The notes under the pieces are model-generated. The model searched no databases and had not been told where the DNA came from. It saw only the letters and a program-made list of their open reading frames with translations. A DNA stretch of 64,000 nt, taken from positions 1 through 64,000 of the forward strand of contig CALUFA010000008.1 in the NCBI GenBank assembly GCA_944319795.1, written 5' to 3'. Below, in pieces: positions 44,263 through 53,129 of the stretch. A program made the position numbers and the translations under genes. Source of the DNA: an uncultured Prevotella sp. (lineage in GTDB: Bacteria > Bacteroidota > Bacteroidia > Bacteroidales > Bacteroidaceae). The first letter of the stretch is position 1, and each line of letters begins with the position of its first letter.

Positions 44263-44883
44263 TCATTTCTGTTCCTCTTCTTCGTGCAAGTGCGGAAGTG
44301 ATATGTGCAACCTTACGGCGGCGAGCCTTACGGCGACGACGATGGCAAAACATACTGCTGCCGCTATGCCGGGGGCAAAGTGTAGGCGTGCGCATGCGTA
44401 GTAACCCAATCCGCCTATTATGCAGGCTACGGCGTATATCTCCTTGCGGAATATCAGCGGCACCTCGTTGATAAGTACGTCGCGGATTACTCCTCCCGCC
44501 GCTCCGGTTATGCAGCCCATTATTATAGCCACCCAGAACGGGAAGCCCTCGAGGAGCGTCTTCTGCAGTCCGGCTACGGTGAACAGGGCGAGGCCGAGCG
44601 TGTCGAAGAGGAACCATGTGTTGGCGAAGCGCACTATGGCTTTCTTGAAAAGTATGACGGTGAACAAGGCCGCGGCCGTACAAATCATGTATATCGAGTT
44701 GGTCATCCAGAAAGGCGTTACGCCGAGCATCACGTCCCTGATTGTTCCTCCGCCTATGGCCGTGGCAAGGCCGACCACGTAACCTCCGAACCAGTCGAAG
44801 CGTTTGTATGCCGCCCAGCGTATGCCGGATATGGCGAATGCGAACGTGCCTAAGAATTCGATTACGAGTTGCAGTGTCTCCAT
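44263..44883 (-). CDS. TRIC-family (UPF0126) cation channel
   Basis: This 206-residue inner-membrane protein has about seven helices and two inverted halves, each with the family glycine motif: GLATAIGGGTIRDVMLG near residues 40-55 and GCITGAAGGVIRDVLIN near 125-140. Bacterial TRIC proteins are trimeric K+-permeable channels; older annotation links YadS/YicG to glycine or other small-solute uptake. The C-terminus HLHEEEEQK is cytosolic. Its ATG overlaps the stop of the upstream dehydrogenase gene (TGATG), so it is translationally coupled. Confidence 0.88.
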   Translation of the reverse strand: METLQLVIEFLGTFAFAISGIRWAAYKRFDWFGGYVVGLATAIGGGTIRDVMLGVTPFWMTNSIYMICTAAALFTVILFKKAIVRFANTWFLFDTLGLALFTVAGLQKTLLEGFPFWVAIIMGCITGAAGGVIRDVLINEVPLIFRKEIYAVACIIGGLGYYACARLHFAPGIAAAVCFAIVVAVRLAAVRLHISLPHLHEEEEQK

Positions 44884-45836
44884 CAGGCCACCGTGTTTTG
44901 GGGTGAGCCTTGGATGAATGCCTTAACGTTGGCCGAGGCTATGGCGATGAGCCTTATGCGCGCCTCGGTAGTGGCCCATGCTATGTGCGGCGTCAGGTAT
45001 GCGTTGGGCGCGCTGAACAGCGGATTGTCGGCCTTGGGCGGCTCTTGCGCCATTACGTCGGCCCCGTATCCTCCGAGCTGTCCGTCGTTGAGCGCCTTTG
45101 CCACGTCGGCCTCGTTGACGAGCGGTCCGCGCCCGGTGTTTATCAGCAGTGCGCCGCGCTTCATCCGCTTAAGGGTGTCCTTGTTTATCATCTCTTTCGT
45201 CTCAGGCGTTAATGGGCAGTGCAGGGTGAGGATGTCGCTGATGCCGAGCAGCCCGTTGAACGTTGTTTTCTGTATTCCTGCCGGAAGGTCGGCCGAGTTC
45301 TTGCTCGTATAGGCAAACACGTCCATGCCGAAGTCGCGCGCTATGCAAGCCACCTTATAACCGATGTTGCCTAATCCTACAACGCCGAGCGTTTTCCCTG
45401 CAAGCTCGTCGAGGTTGGTGTCCCAATAGCAGAAGTCGGGCGACGAGCTCCATTTCCCTTCGCGGTTCTCGCGTGCGTAGTGGGCAATGCGGTTGGTCAT
45501 GTTCAATATGTGCGCGAACGTCATCTGCACTACGCTGTTCGTGCTGTACGCGGGCACGTTTGTTACGGTTATGCCGCGTTTGCCGGCCGCCTCTATGTCG
45601 ACCACGTTGTACCCCGTAGCGAGCACGCCTATATATTTAAGGTTGGGCAGCCGGTCCATTGTGCCGCCTGATATTACGACCTTGTTTGTGAGTATGGCGT
45701 CCGCGTCTTTAGCCCTTTCCTCTATTTCGTCTGTGCTGGTACGGTCGTAAACGGTCAGTTCGCCGCATCCTTCAAGCTCGGCCCATGACAAGTCGCCCGG
45801 GTTTACGCTGTATCCGTCTAAAATAACAATCTTCAT
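44883..45836 (-). CDS. D-2-hydroxyacid (glycerate-type) dehydrogenase
   Basis: This 317-residue NAD(P)-dependent reductase has VLATGYNVVDIEAA, the Rossmann motif VVGLGNIGYKVACIARDFG, catalytic Arg in NTGRGPLVNE, Glu in DVMAQEPP, and His in LTPHIAWAT. The best family fit is HprA-like glycerate/hydroxypyruvate dehydrogenase. Unlike the serA product in this window, it keeps the catalytic His. Coupling to the TRIC gene is notable but its meaning is unknown. Confidence 0.85.
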   Translation of the reverse strand: MKIVILDGYSVNPGDLSWAELEGCGELTVYDRTSTDEIEERAKDADAILTNKVVISGGTMDRLPNLKYIGVLATGYNVVDIEAAGKRGITVTNVPAYSTNSVVQMTFAHILNMTNRIAHYARENREGKWSSSPDFCYWDTNLDELAGKTLGVVGLGNIGYKVACIARDFGMDVFAYTSKNSADLPAGIQKTTFNGLLGISDILTLHCPLTPETKEMINKDTLKRMKRGALLINTGRGPLVNEADVAKALNDGQLGGYGADVMAQEPPKADNPLFSAPNAYLTPHIAWATTEARIRLIAIASANVKAFIQGSPQNTVA

Positions 45837-45899
45837 ATATATAAGTTAAATATAATTTATAATTTGTTTTTTTAAGCAACCGTTGTTGCTCGTCTTTGT

Positions 45900-47174
45900 T
45901 TATTCCTTGAATCGGTCGCCCCAGCATTGCAGCATGCGTTGGTACATCTTTTCCTCGCTCGGAGAATGCTGCGCATGCCAAATGCGTTCGCCTTTCAGGT
46001 TGTCGGGCATGTATTGCTGCGTTACGAAGTTGCCCGGATAGTCGTGGGCGTACTTGTAGCCGTCGTGGTAGCCTAAGTCGGCCATCAGTTTCGTCGGTGC
46101 GTTGCGCAGATGGAGCGGCACGGGCTGGTTGCCGGTTTTCCTTACGAGCGACAGGGCGTTGGCTATGCCGTTGTAAGCCGAATTGCTTTTGGCGCTCGTT
46201 GCCAAGTAAACCGTTGCTTCCGCTAACGGAATCCGCCCTTCGGGCCATCCTATCTTGTTTACGGCGTCGAAGGCGGCGTTGGCCAGCAGCAGGGCGTTGG
46301 GGTTGGCCAAGCCTATGTCTTCGGAGGCGCTGATTACCAACCTTCGCGCGATGAACTTTGGGTCTTCGCCTCCTTCAATCATGCGCGCCAGCCAATATAG
46401 TGCCGCGTCGGGGTCGGAGCCTCTTATGCTTTTTATGAAGGCGGAAATTATGTCGTAATGCATCTCGCCGTCCTTGTCGTAGGCGAGGGGATTCTGTTGC
46501 AGGCAGGTTTCGACGGCTTCGTCGGTTATTTCCACCTTCCCGTCGTTAGTGGCGTTTACGACCAATTCAAGTATGTTTAGCAGTTTGCGCGCGTCGCCGC
46601 CGCTGTATCTGAGTATTGCGCCGGTTTCATTAAGGCTGATGTCGCGCTTTTTCAGTTCCACGTCTTCCGTTACCGCCCTGTGCAGCAGTTCGAGCAAGTC
46701 GTCTTTCTCCAACGGCTTAAGCACGTACAGCTGGCATCTCGACAGCAACGGGCGGATTACCTCGAACGACGGGTTCTCGGTCGTTGCTCCGATAAGCGTC
46801 ACGACACCCTGTTCCACGGCGGCCAGCAGCGAGTCTTGCTGGCTCTTGCTGAAGCGGTGGATTTCGTCGATGAACAATATCGGGGCGTTGCTGTTGAAAA
46901 AGCCTGAGTGCTTAGCCTTGTCTATCACTTCCCTTACCTCCTTAACGCCGCTCGACACGGCACTGAGCGTGTAGAACGGCACTTTAAGCTGGTTGGCAAC
47001 AATCAGCGCCAGCGTGGTTTTTCCTACTCCGGGAGGCCCCCATAAGATAAATGATACCGTCCTGCCTGATTCGATCATGTTGCGTAGGACGGCACCCTTG
47101 CCTACAAGATGCTTCTGGCCGATGTATTCGTCGAGAGTCTTGGGGCGTAATCTTTCAGCTAAAGGTTTAACCAT
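45900..47174 (-). CDS. rarA: Replication-associated recombination AAA ATPase RarA (MgsA)
   Basis: RarA acts at stalled replication forks. From the ATG at 47174 it has 424 residues; eleven more in-frame codons upstream include the promoter. Motifs: PLAERLRPKTLDEYIGQ, Walker A WGPPGVGKTT, Walker B ILFIDEIHRFSKSQQD, sensor 1 LIGATTENPSFE, and the C-terminal clamp-loader-like part RGSDPDAALYWLARMIEGGEDP with LRNAPTKLM. A TACTTTTG -7 box at 47185-47192 (minus strand) leaves almost no leader. Confidence 0.93.
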   Translation of the reverse strand: MVKPLAERLRPKTLDEYIGQKHLVGKGAVLRNMIESGRTVSFILWGPPGVGKTTLALIVANQLKVPFYTLSAVSSGVKEVREVIDKAKHSGFFNSNAPILFIDEIHRFSKSQQDSLLAAVEQGVVTLIGATTENPSFEVIRPLLSRCQLYVLKPLEKDDLLELLHRAVTEDVELKKRDISLNETGAILRYSGGDARKLLNILELVVNATNDGKVEITDEAVETCLQQNPLAYDKDGEMHYDIISAFIKSIRGSDPDAALYWLARMIEGGEDPKFIARRLVISASEDIGLANPNALLLANAAFDAVNKIGWPEGRIPLAEATVYLATSAKSNSAYNGIANALSLVRKTGNQPVPLHLRNAPTKLMADLGYHDGYKYAHDYPGNFVTQQYMPDNLKGERIWHAQHSPSEEKMYQRMLQCWGDRFKE

Positions 47175-47232
47175 AATGACATTGCAAAAGTAAGAAATAT
47201 CCTGCATTAGGCAAAAAATATCATTTAAAAAC

Positions 47233-47262
47233 TTGCGGATAAAATTTAATGTATTACTTTTG
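47233..47262 (+). promoter_or_regulatory. Promoter of the omega-amidase gene
   Basis: TTG (47233-47235) and TACTTTTG (47255-47262) with 19-base spacing, 31 bases before the ATG. Confidence 0.6.
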
Positions 47263-47293
47263 CAACATTCATAGAAATTAAACGCCGCAAGTC

Positions 47294-48058
47294 GTGAAAA
47301 TAACCATTCTTCAAACTGACATACAATGGCTGGGGGTCGACGAAAACATCGCCGCCGCCGAACGGCTGATGGACGAAGCCCGGCCGTCGGACTTGTATGT
47401 TTTGCCGGAAATGTGGGCGACGGGTTTCGTTACCGAATCGCCGGCGCAGGCATGTTCCGACGTTCCGTTTGAATGGATGAGAGCCGTAGCAGGCCGTCGC
47501 CGGTGCGCCGTGTGCGGCAGCGTGGCGGTTTGCTGCACTGACGGACTTATCCGCAACAGGATGTATTTCGTACTGCCCGACGGTAAGTTTTATTATTACG
47601 ACAAGCGCCATCTGTTTGCTTACGGCGGCGAGGACAAGCATTACGTGAAAGGCGGACGGCGCGTCGTAGCCGAATATAAGGGCGTTAGGTTCCTCTTGCA
47701 GGTTTGTTACGACCTGCGTTTCCCCGTGTGGGCGCGTAACAATGATGATTACGATGCAATACTGTTCGCGGCCAACTGGCCGGGGAGCAGGCAGAACGTA
47801 TGGCAAGTGCTTTTGAGGGCCAGGGCGATAGAAAACCAATGTTATGTGATCGGCGCAAACCGTACCGGCAGCGACCCTCTTTGCCGGTACGTAGGGCGTA
47901 GTGCTATCGTCGACGCCAAGGGCAAGACGCTCGCACAGGCCAAAGGCGATGCCCCGCAAACGGTTACGGCAGATATTGACATGGACGTATTGAACGCTTT
48001 CCGTAAGAAATTCCCGGTATTGGCAGACAGGGACTTGTTTGAGATGGCAAAGCATTGA
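47294..48058 (+). CDS. Nitrilase-family omega-amidase (YafV-like)
   Basis: This 254-residue carbon-nitrogen hydrolase has the complete triad: Glu39 (LYVLPEMWATGF), Lys104 (YYDKRHLFAYGGE) and Cys138 (LLQVCYDLRFPVW). GGEDKHY and the Arg after the Cys fit the omega-amidase group, which converts 2-oxoglutaramate or 2-oxosuccinamate to the keto acid plus ammonia. It would clear transamination by-products of glutamine. It is divergent from rarA and is followed by the acidic-tail gene after about 50 bases. Confidence 0.87.
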   Translation: MKITILQTDIQWLGVDENIAAAERLMDEARPSDLYVLPEMWATGFVTESPAQACSDVPFEWMRAVAGRRRCAVCGSVAVCCTDGLIRNRMYFVLPDGKFYYYDKRHLFAYGGEDKHYVKGGRRVVAEYKGVRFLLQVCYDLRFPVWARNNDDYDAILFAANWPGSRQNVWQVLLRARAIENQCYVIGANRTGSDPLCRYVGRSAIVDAKGKTLAQAKGDAPQTVTADIDMDVLNAFRKKFPVLADRDLFEMAKH

Positions 48059-48107
48059 CATCTCAATTTCCTGATTTTAAAAATTAATAATAATCCATTC
48101 GAGAAAT

Positions 48108-48914
48108 ATGAAAAGTATTGACAAAAAAGCATTGACACTTAAGACGTTAAATAAGAGTAACATTTGGGACGTTCAGGAAAACGATGTTTTCAGAATGCTT
48201 GAATCCGCCGAGAAAGACGCAGACATTAAGGATAATATCCGTCATTATATAGACATAATTAAAGGGGCTTTTGAGGTAGAGGAGATTAAAGTCGACCGTC
48301 CCGAGGTTGTTAAGAAATACGAAGCGCGCGGTTTCAAAGTCGGAATGATCCGCATGCCAGAGAGCCCGGAAATGAAAGTCGGCATAAAGAAGCGCCCTAT
48401 AATGCGCGTAACCGACCTTACTTATGAAAACATACGCCACATTTCGGCTGAAAAGCTGCTCGAAGTAATCGACAGGAATTTCGGCGGAGGTTGGGACTCT
48501 TTGTCGCAAAGCATACAAGACATCATCCAAAGCGGATTCGACATCAGTACGACAACGTTGCCTAAAGACCGTCTGCACAAGGCGGGAGGAATGTACGAGA
48601 AGAAGGTTGCCGACGGCTTTGCCGTGTTGGAGATACCCAAAGGCGCATGGATTGAGGCCATTTTCGCAAAATTGAAGCCTGAGAGCGAGAAGCCGCGCCT
48701 GAAGTTTGAGCAGGACGAAGCCGGAGGCTTTGGTTCAGACGAGGACGAAGATGAGGACTTGCCCGAGGTTGACGACAAGTTTGACGACGATGATGACGAC
48801 ACCTTCGACGAGGATAAACTGACGGAGGAAAGCTACCGTACCACGATAGAAGAGAACCCTGAAGACCTCGACCTTACTGCCGAAAGCGTTGCCGACGACG
48901 AGGACGAGTATTAA
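48108..48914 (+). CDS. Conserved hypothetical protein with acidic tail
   Basis: I do not recognise this 268-residue protein. Residues 1-200 are mixed helix/strand with basic patches (KKRPIMRVTDLTYENIRHIS). Residues about 205-268 are almost all Asp/Glu (DEDEDEDLPEVDDKFDDDDD), a disordered acidic tail like those of nucleic-acid mimics, chaperones or transcription-associated proteins. There is no signal peptide. It lies in the same direction as the omega-amidase gene. Confidence 0.65.
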   Translation: MKSIDKKALTLKTLNKSNIWDVQENDVFRMLESAEKDADIKDNIRHYIDIIKGAFEVEEIKVDRPEVVKKYEARGFKVGMIRMPESPEMKVGIKKRPIMRVTDLTYENIRHISAEKLLEVIDRNFGGGWDSLSQSIQDIIQSGFDISTTTLPKDRLHKAGGMYEKKVADGFAVLEIPKGAWIEAIFAKLKPESEKPRLKFEQDEAGGFGSDEDEDEDLPEVDDKFDDDDDDTFDEDKLTEESYRTTIEENPEDLDLTAESVADDEDEY

Positions 48915-48956
48915 TGCCACATTGCTCAAACCCCGTAAAAAGGATTATTCAGTACG

Positions 48957-49017
48957 CAAGAAACCGGTGTCATCCGGTCATTCGGATTTGGAATGACCGG
49001 ATGACACCGGTTTCTTG
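48957..49017. repeat. 27-bp-stem hairpin after the acidic-tail gene
   Basis: Perfect 27-base arms (48957-48983 and 48991-49017) of the type GAAACCGGTGTCATCCGGTC enclose a 7-base loop. It sits 43 bases past the stop and 40 bases before the converging amidase stop, so it could end transcription both ways. The stem is longer than normal terminators, and its GTCATTC/CCGG composition recalls the family A arms. Confidence 0.75.
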
Positions 49018-49056
49018 TATCAATTTTTGTATAGGACTATTGCCTTATCATAGTTG

Positions 49057-51687
49057 TTACGGGCATAAGAAGTTGAGTATGCCCCTCATCATAGTTGCCT
49101 GTTTCTTTTCCGACATTATGCATTCAAACGGGAATCCCATAGTGAACGTGCGGTTGTCCTTTCCGTCGTAGGCCACGCATACCGAGCGCCCGTAGTTGTC
49201 GGTCATGGCGCAGAAGGCTTTGTCGGTAGGGCTTATCATGTCAACCGAAGTGGCGGCGTAGTGGAATTCGTTAGGTTTGGTGTATATGTTGCACGAAGTG
49301 CCGAGGCCGGAGATGTTGTTGGCCGACAGCCTTTCGGCTCCGTTGTGCTTTACGTGGAGCACCCGTTTCAGGAATTTCTTTTCGTCGTCGCCAGTCATGT
49401 CGCTGCCAACGTAGGCGCCGCTGACGAGCAGGCTGCCGCCGCGTTCGGCGTATTCGGCCAACATGGCCTGCAGTTCCGGCGTGAACGTTTTGTATTTTCT
49501 CAATGAATATCCGTCGTCTTTCTCCAAGCCGAGGATGAGGTCTATGCAGGCGTATTTGTCAAGGTCGGTGATGCTGCGGCCTAATGCGTGCTTTGAGCAG
49601 CTTACTATGTTGTATCGGTTGGCGCTCATTATGGCTTTGGCGTGCGTGGTAACGTAGTTGAATTCGTTGCCCTTTATGATGTGCCCTTCCATTTCGCTGC
49701 CGCTGTAACCAAGTCCGCCCGGCCCCTCTATTCCGGCTTTCGTATTGTCGAAGCATATCTGCGCGCCGCAATATCCTATCGTCTTGTCCATGCATACGCC
49801 GGGATCGAGCGTGATGTCGAAGCCTTGTTGTCCGCCGGTGTTTATCACGGCCGGAGCCGCCAGGCGTTCGAATCCGTTGACTACGAGTACGGTCTCGGTG
49901 GCCTTGGGGTTGTAGACGGCTGATATTGTTTCGGTCGTGAAACTTTCTCCGCCGTCGTTCACGGCTGCGACCTTGAAGTTGTAGAGCGTGTTCGGCTGCA
50001 ACTTTATCTTGCATGCGTTGCCGTTCACCTTTATGCCGTTGTCGAAGTCGTAACCGCCGATGGCGGTATATAATATGTATCCCGTCGGCACGGCGGTCTG
50101 TTCGTCCGGGTCGGGGGTGGCGTCCCATCTCAGTATGACGGTGTCGCCTGCGGCGAAGTCTGCGCTGAAGTTTTTCGGTGCGAGCGGGGTTATGACGTAT
50201 GCCTTGTCGTGCATCGTCGAGTTGAAGCGCAATATCGACTTGTAGATGCTTCGTGCCAGGGTGAACCTGAAATTAGGGTCTTGCCCCATAACCATGTCGG
50301 GGAAGTTCTGGTGCGACAAGGTTTCTATTATGGCAGAAGGCACTATCGGGCATCTTGTCTCGGCATAGTTGCGGTCGTAGAGCTTTCTCATGTTCCATTT
50401 CCCGTAAGTGCGTTGTATGTCCCTGTTTACGCTGTTTAGCAGCGTGCGTGCGAAATCTTTCGACTTGTACCGCGTTATGCCCGATGCCAGCAGTCCGTTG
50501 CCTGTGTTGGTGGTGCATATTGTCAGCGTGCCGACGAGCGACGAGAAGTCTTTGGAGTATCCGGCGTCGCTATGTACGGCCAAGGCGAGCTCGATTGGCA
50601 CGTTCAGGCCTTTGTCGTAGGGGGCGAAGCATGAGCCTCCTACGAGCCAGTTGGTCATGTACGGGCGGGCGTATATGTCTTCGCGGTAGTCGTCGGTGCC
50701 GTCTTTCGCGTAGTAGACGCTTTCGGGCGCTCCCGCCCATTGGGCGTAATAGCGCGCCCCTTCGAGGCATTTGGGCAGTCCGCTCGTGCGGTTGTTCCTT
50801 GCAATCACGCCCATTCCTCCGCCGAAGCGCACGGCGTCGGCCGTCACTACGCCGTCGTATCTGCTGGCGTTGGTCAGCACTACGCGGTTGTCTGAGCTGC
50901 ATCCGGCGTCGAAGTCGAACGTTCCGAGGTAGACCCATGTGCCTCCGCCCATGCGCTGGTTTACGTTGAACACCGTCCTGCGCCCTTTGTGGTAGACTAT
51001 GTATTCGGCGTCGGGCACGCTTTTCTTGTGCGAAGGGTAGCTTACGTACACGGCGTAGCGGCCTGCCTGGGTGAATCTCGGTTGGTATGATATTTCGCAT
51101 TCCTTTGCCTGCGAGGCTTCGGCCATGCGCGTTGAGCCTTGCCTGAACGGGTTGGCCGTGCCGTAATAGGGCGTGGCGCTTGCCGCGAAGCCTTTCATTC
51201 CGGCGTTTTCCCATTTGCGGCCGGTGTTGGTTTCGGTGTAATACGGCTGCTTGGCCTTATCGTCGTTGTCTACTATTATCTCGTTCTTCTGCCAGTCGCG
51301 CTCGCGCGGCGTGAAGACTATCGCACCTGCTTTCTCGAGCATGGGGATTAGGTAGGGCACGACTATCGTCTGCGTGTACAGGTCTTCGTTGGTGCAGAAC
51401 ATGTTGGGGCGCTGCCATTGCCACCTGTCTTTGTTTATGTTGAAGTACCGGCCGTGGCTGGCCCATATCGAAAGGTGCCTGTTCTGCAGGCCGTGTGTTA
51501 TCTCGAACGGTCTGGACACGTTGGTGACCCACGGTTGGCCTTTGTACTCGATGTTGGATTTTACCTCTTTTTGTGGCTTTTTCGTCTTTTTGTCCGTCAG
51601 CGTCGTTTTTTGCGATGTCAGGTTACGGTGTGATCCGCATGCCGCAAGCAGCACGCAGAACATGATTAGGAAAATGTTCTTTTGCAT
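49057..51687 (-). CDS. Lipoprotein amidase with inserted golvesin-like domain
   Basis: This is an 876-residue lipoprotein (signal peptide; LLAAC with Cys17), starting at the ATG at 51687. A much longer upstream frame runs through the acyltransferase gene and is not coding. An Amidase_3-like fold is split. Candidate zinc/catalytic residues are His78 (WASHGRYF), Glu101 (NEDLYTQ), His372 (AVHSDAGYS) and a later Glu (IETLSHQNFPDM). Between the first two and the third lies a golvesin/xanthan-lyase-type beta domain (about 155-292). Downstream are a fibronectin III-like domain (about 505-600) and a C-terminal domain of about 270 residues. Peptidoglycan amidase action is inferred. Confidence 0.75.
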   Translation of the reverse strand: MQKNIFLIMFCVLLAACGSHRNLTSQKTTLTDKKTKKPQKEVKSNIEYKGQPWVTNVSRPFEITHGLQNRHLSIWASHGRYFNINKDRWQWQRPNMFCTNEDLYTQTIVVPYLIPMLEKAGAIVFTPRERDWQKNEIIVDNDDKAKQPYYTETNTGRKWENAGMKGFAASATPYYGTANPFRQGSTRMAEASQAKECEISYQPRFTQAGRYAVYVSYPSHKKSVPDAEYIVYHKGRRTVFNVNQRMGGGTWVYLGTFDFDAGCSSDNRVVLTNASRYDGVVTADAVRFGGGMGVIARNNRTSGLPKCLEGARYYAQWAGAPESVYYAKDGTDDYREDIYARPYMTNWLVGGSCFAPYDKGLNVPIELALAVHSDAGYSKDFSSLVGTLTICTTNTGNGLLASGITRYKSKDFARTLLNSVNRDIQRTYGKWNMRKLYDRNYAETRCPIVPSAIIETLSHQNFPDMVMGQDPNFRFTLARSIYKSILRFNSTMHDKAYVITPLAPKNFSADFAAGDTVILRWDATPDPDEQTAVPTGYILYTAIGGYDFDNGIKVNGNACKIKLQPNTLYNFKVAAVNDGGESFTTETISAVYNPKATETVLVVNGFERLAAPAVINTGGQQGFDITLDPGVCMDKTIGYCGAQICFDNTKAGIEGPGGLGYSGSEMEGHIIKGNEFNYVTTHAKAIMSANRYNIVSCSKHALGRSITDLDKYACIDLILGLEKDDGYSLRKYKTFTPELQAMLAEYAERGGSLLVSGAYVGSDMTGDDEKKFLKRVLHVKHNGAERLSANNISGLGTSCNIYTKPNEFHYAATSVDMISPTDKAFCAMTDNYGRSVCVAYDGKDNRTFTMGFPFECIMSEKKQATMMRGILNFLCP

Positions 51688-51689
51688 TG

Positions 51690-52247
51690 TTAGTTGCCGG
51701 TGGTGAATAGTTCGGGATGGCGCCCTTTGTAGTTTTTGAAATAGTTTTTTATTTCGGCCATGTCCTTGTCTATGTGCTTGTCGCCGTCGGGTGTCAGGCT
51801 TTTTGTGCATTGTATGAGCTTCTTCTCGTAGTCGAGGCCGTAGAGCAGTATCGGTATCCGTGCTTTCGCGGCGATGTAATAAAAGCCTTTCTTCCATTCG
51901 GGGTTGAGCGATCTTGTGCCTTCGGGCGTAATGCACAGGCGGAACGTGCGCTCGCGTTTCGCCGTGCCGGCCAGCATGTCGGTCATGTTGGTGTGCTTGC
52001 CGCGCCGTACCGGTATTCCGCCGACGCTCTTGAACAATGGCCCGAGCGGCCAGAAGAACCACTCTTTTTTCATCAGGAAGTTTATGCGCATGTTCTCGGC
52101 ATGCATGTAGAGTATGCCGAGTAAGAAGTCGGTGTTGCTCGTATGCGGAGCCAGGCAGATTATGAATTTGTCGGGGTGCTCAACCGTGACGTCCTTTTTC
52201 CAGCCTAATCTTTTATATAAGATCCATTTGCAAATTTCCTGAAGCAT
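51690..52247 (-). CDS. PlsC-like acyltransferase
   Basis: This 185-residue protein has the glycerolipid acyltransferase motif I HTSNTD (HxxxxD) in LAPHTSNTDFLLG, motif II/III region GGIPVRRGKHTNM, and TPEGTRSLNPEWKKGFYYIA. It is short compared with PlsC (about 240) but matches the compact 1-acyl-glycerol-3-phosphate acyltransferase-like proteins of Bacteroidetes. The acceptor is unknown. It ends 2 bases before the amidase ATG, so the genes are coupled. Confidence 0.82.
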   Translation of the reverse strand: MLQEICKWILYKRLGWKKDVTVEHPDKFIICLAPHTSNTDFLLGILYMHAENMRINFLMKKEWFFWPLGPLFKSVGGIPVRRGKHTNMTDMLAGTAKRERTFRLCITPEGTRSLNPEWKKGFYYIAAKARIPILLYGLDYEKKLIQCTKSLTPDGDKHIDKDMAEIKNYFKNYKGRHPELFTTGN

Positions 52248-52270
52248 GGGAACTGTAAATAAAACCTTAA

Positions 52271-52540
52271 TTAAATGTTGGCTATGTTGTCGGTTATTTC
52301 CTCGATTTGGGCCGTGAATTTCTCTTTAAGGTCCTTGAAGTAGGCTTTCTTTGACATTCCAGGCTCGGGGTGTGAAATCCTGCAAACGTAGTTGCTTTGC
52401 ACGATGATGATTGAGGTCAGTATTGCATTTATTTCCTCTTGTTTCTTGTTCCCGTTGTACAATGATGCCGCGATGCATTCTGAAAACAGGTCGCTGCAGA
52501 TGTAGTTGATTATTTTTTTCAGGTCGCGCTTATTTGCCAT
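52271..52540 (-). CDS. Small conserved hypothetical protein
   Basis: This 89-residue, mainly helical protein (KKIINYICSDLFSECIAAS; LKEKFTAQIEEITDNIANI) has no signal peptide or known motif. It is first in a unit with the acyltransferase (23-base gap) and the amidase lipoprotein. A TATATTTG -7 box at 52634-52641 (minus strand) gives a leader of about 90 bases. Function unknown. Confidence 0.65.
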   Translation of the reverse strand: MANKRDLKKIINYICSDLFSECIAASLYNGNKKQEEINAILTSIIIVQSNYVCRISHPEPGMSKKAYFKDLKEKFTAQIEEITDNIANI

Positions 52541-52887
52541 AGTTGTTTATTGTTTTATTACTTAATAATATAAATGTAGGGCAAGCGCCGGCGTTTGTCC
52601 TGCGTATGACGTTACGGCTTGCCTCAACTCATGCAAATATATGAAATAATTTGAAACGTCGGGCACGAAAAGAGGAAAAACATTAATTTTTTTCAAAATA
52701 TTTATGAAAGTCCGTAATCTTGCCCACTGTTGCTTTTAGTGTGCCGGCATGCCTCGCAGCCGGGCTGCGGTTGTTGCGCCGGGCCGGCCTTGTCCGTTGG
52801 CGTGCGGCGTGCGCCCGTTCGGCGGTTTCAGTCGTGCGGTGTTGTGGCGGAAAACCGGCCGGCGGCCGACCGACGGCATATCGCCTT

Positions 52888-52950
52888 GCAAAAGGCAGCC
52901 TTTTACCGCCTGAAAGGCGGTCTTTTAGCCTGTAAAGGCTGCCTTTTGTA
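52888..52950. repeat. Family C hairpin locus (copy C6) in the 52541-53129 gap
   Basis: GCAAAAGGCAGCCTTTTA, GAAAGGCGGTCTTTTA and TAAAGGCTGCCTTTTG follow each other. The outer two are inverted relative to one another and can pair into one long stem. Upstream (52720-52880) the gap is unusually GC-rich (GCCGGGCTGCGG..GGCCGGC) but shows no gene with a start, signal or motif. Confidence 0.65.
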
Positions 52951-53059
52951 TCTTGTTGGCATTCAATACGTTATGCGCGTGCCTGCTGCATGGGCGCCGC
53001 ATGGCCGTTTTTTCGGGTTAAAATGTTTTATTTTATTTTCGTATGTTGCCGGATTTTAG

Positions 53060-53067
53060 TAAATTTG
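53060..53067 (+). promoter_or_regulatory. pfp -7 box
   Basis: TAAATTTG lies 62 bases before the ATG at 53130. Confidence 0.5.
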
Positions 53068-53129
53068 CACATGCCGAACGCAAAGGCGTTTTCGGCGCAC
53101 TTGAACATTTAAAATAAATTTTTATTGTC

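Noticed and set aside
50570..51214. Arg-rich 214-codon frame on the same strand as the amidase lipoprotein.
   Set aside because: It is an out-of-frame reading of the amidase gene, with the usual Arg/Pro-rich composition of such frames.
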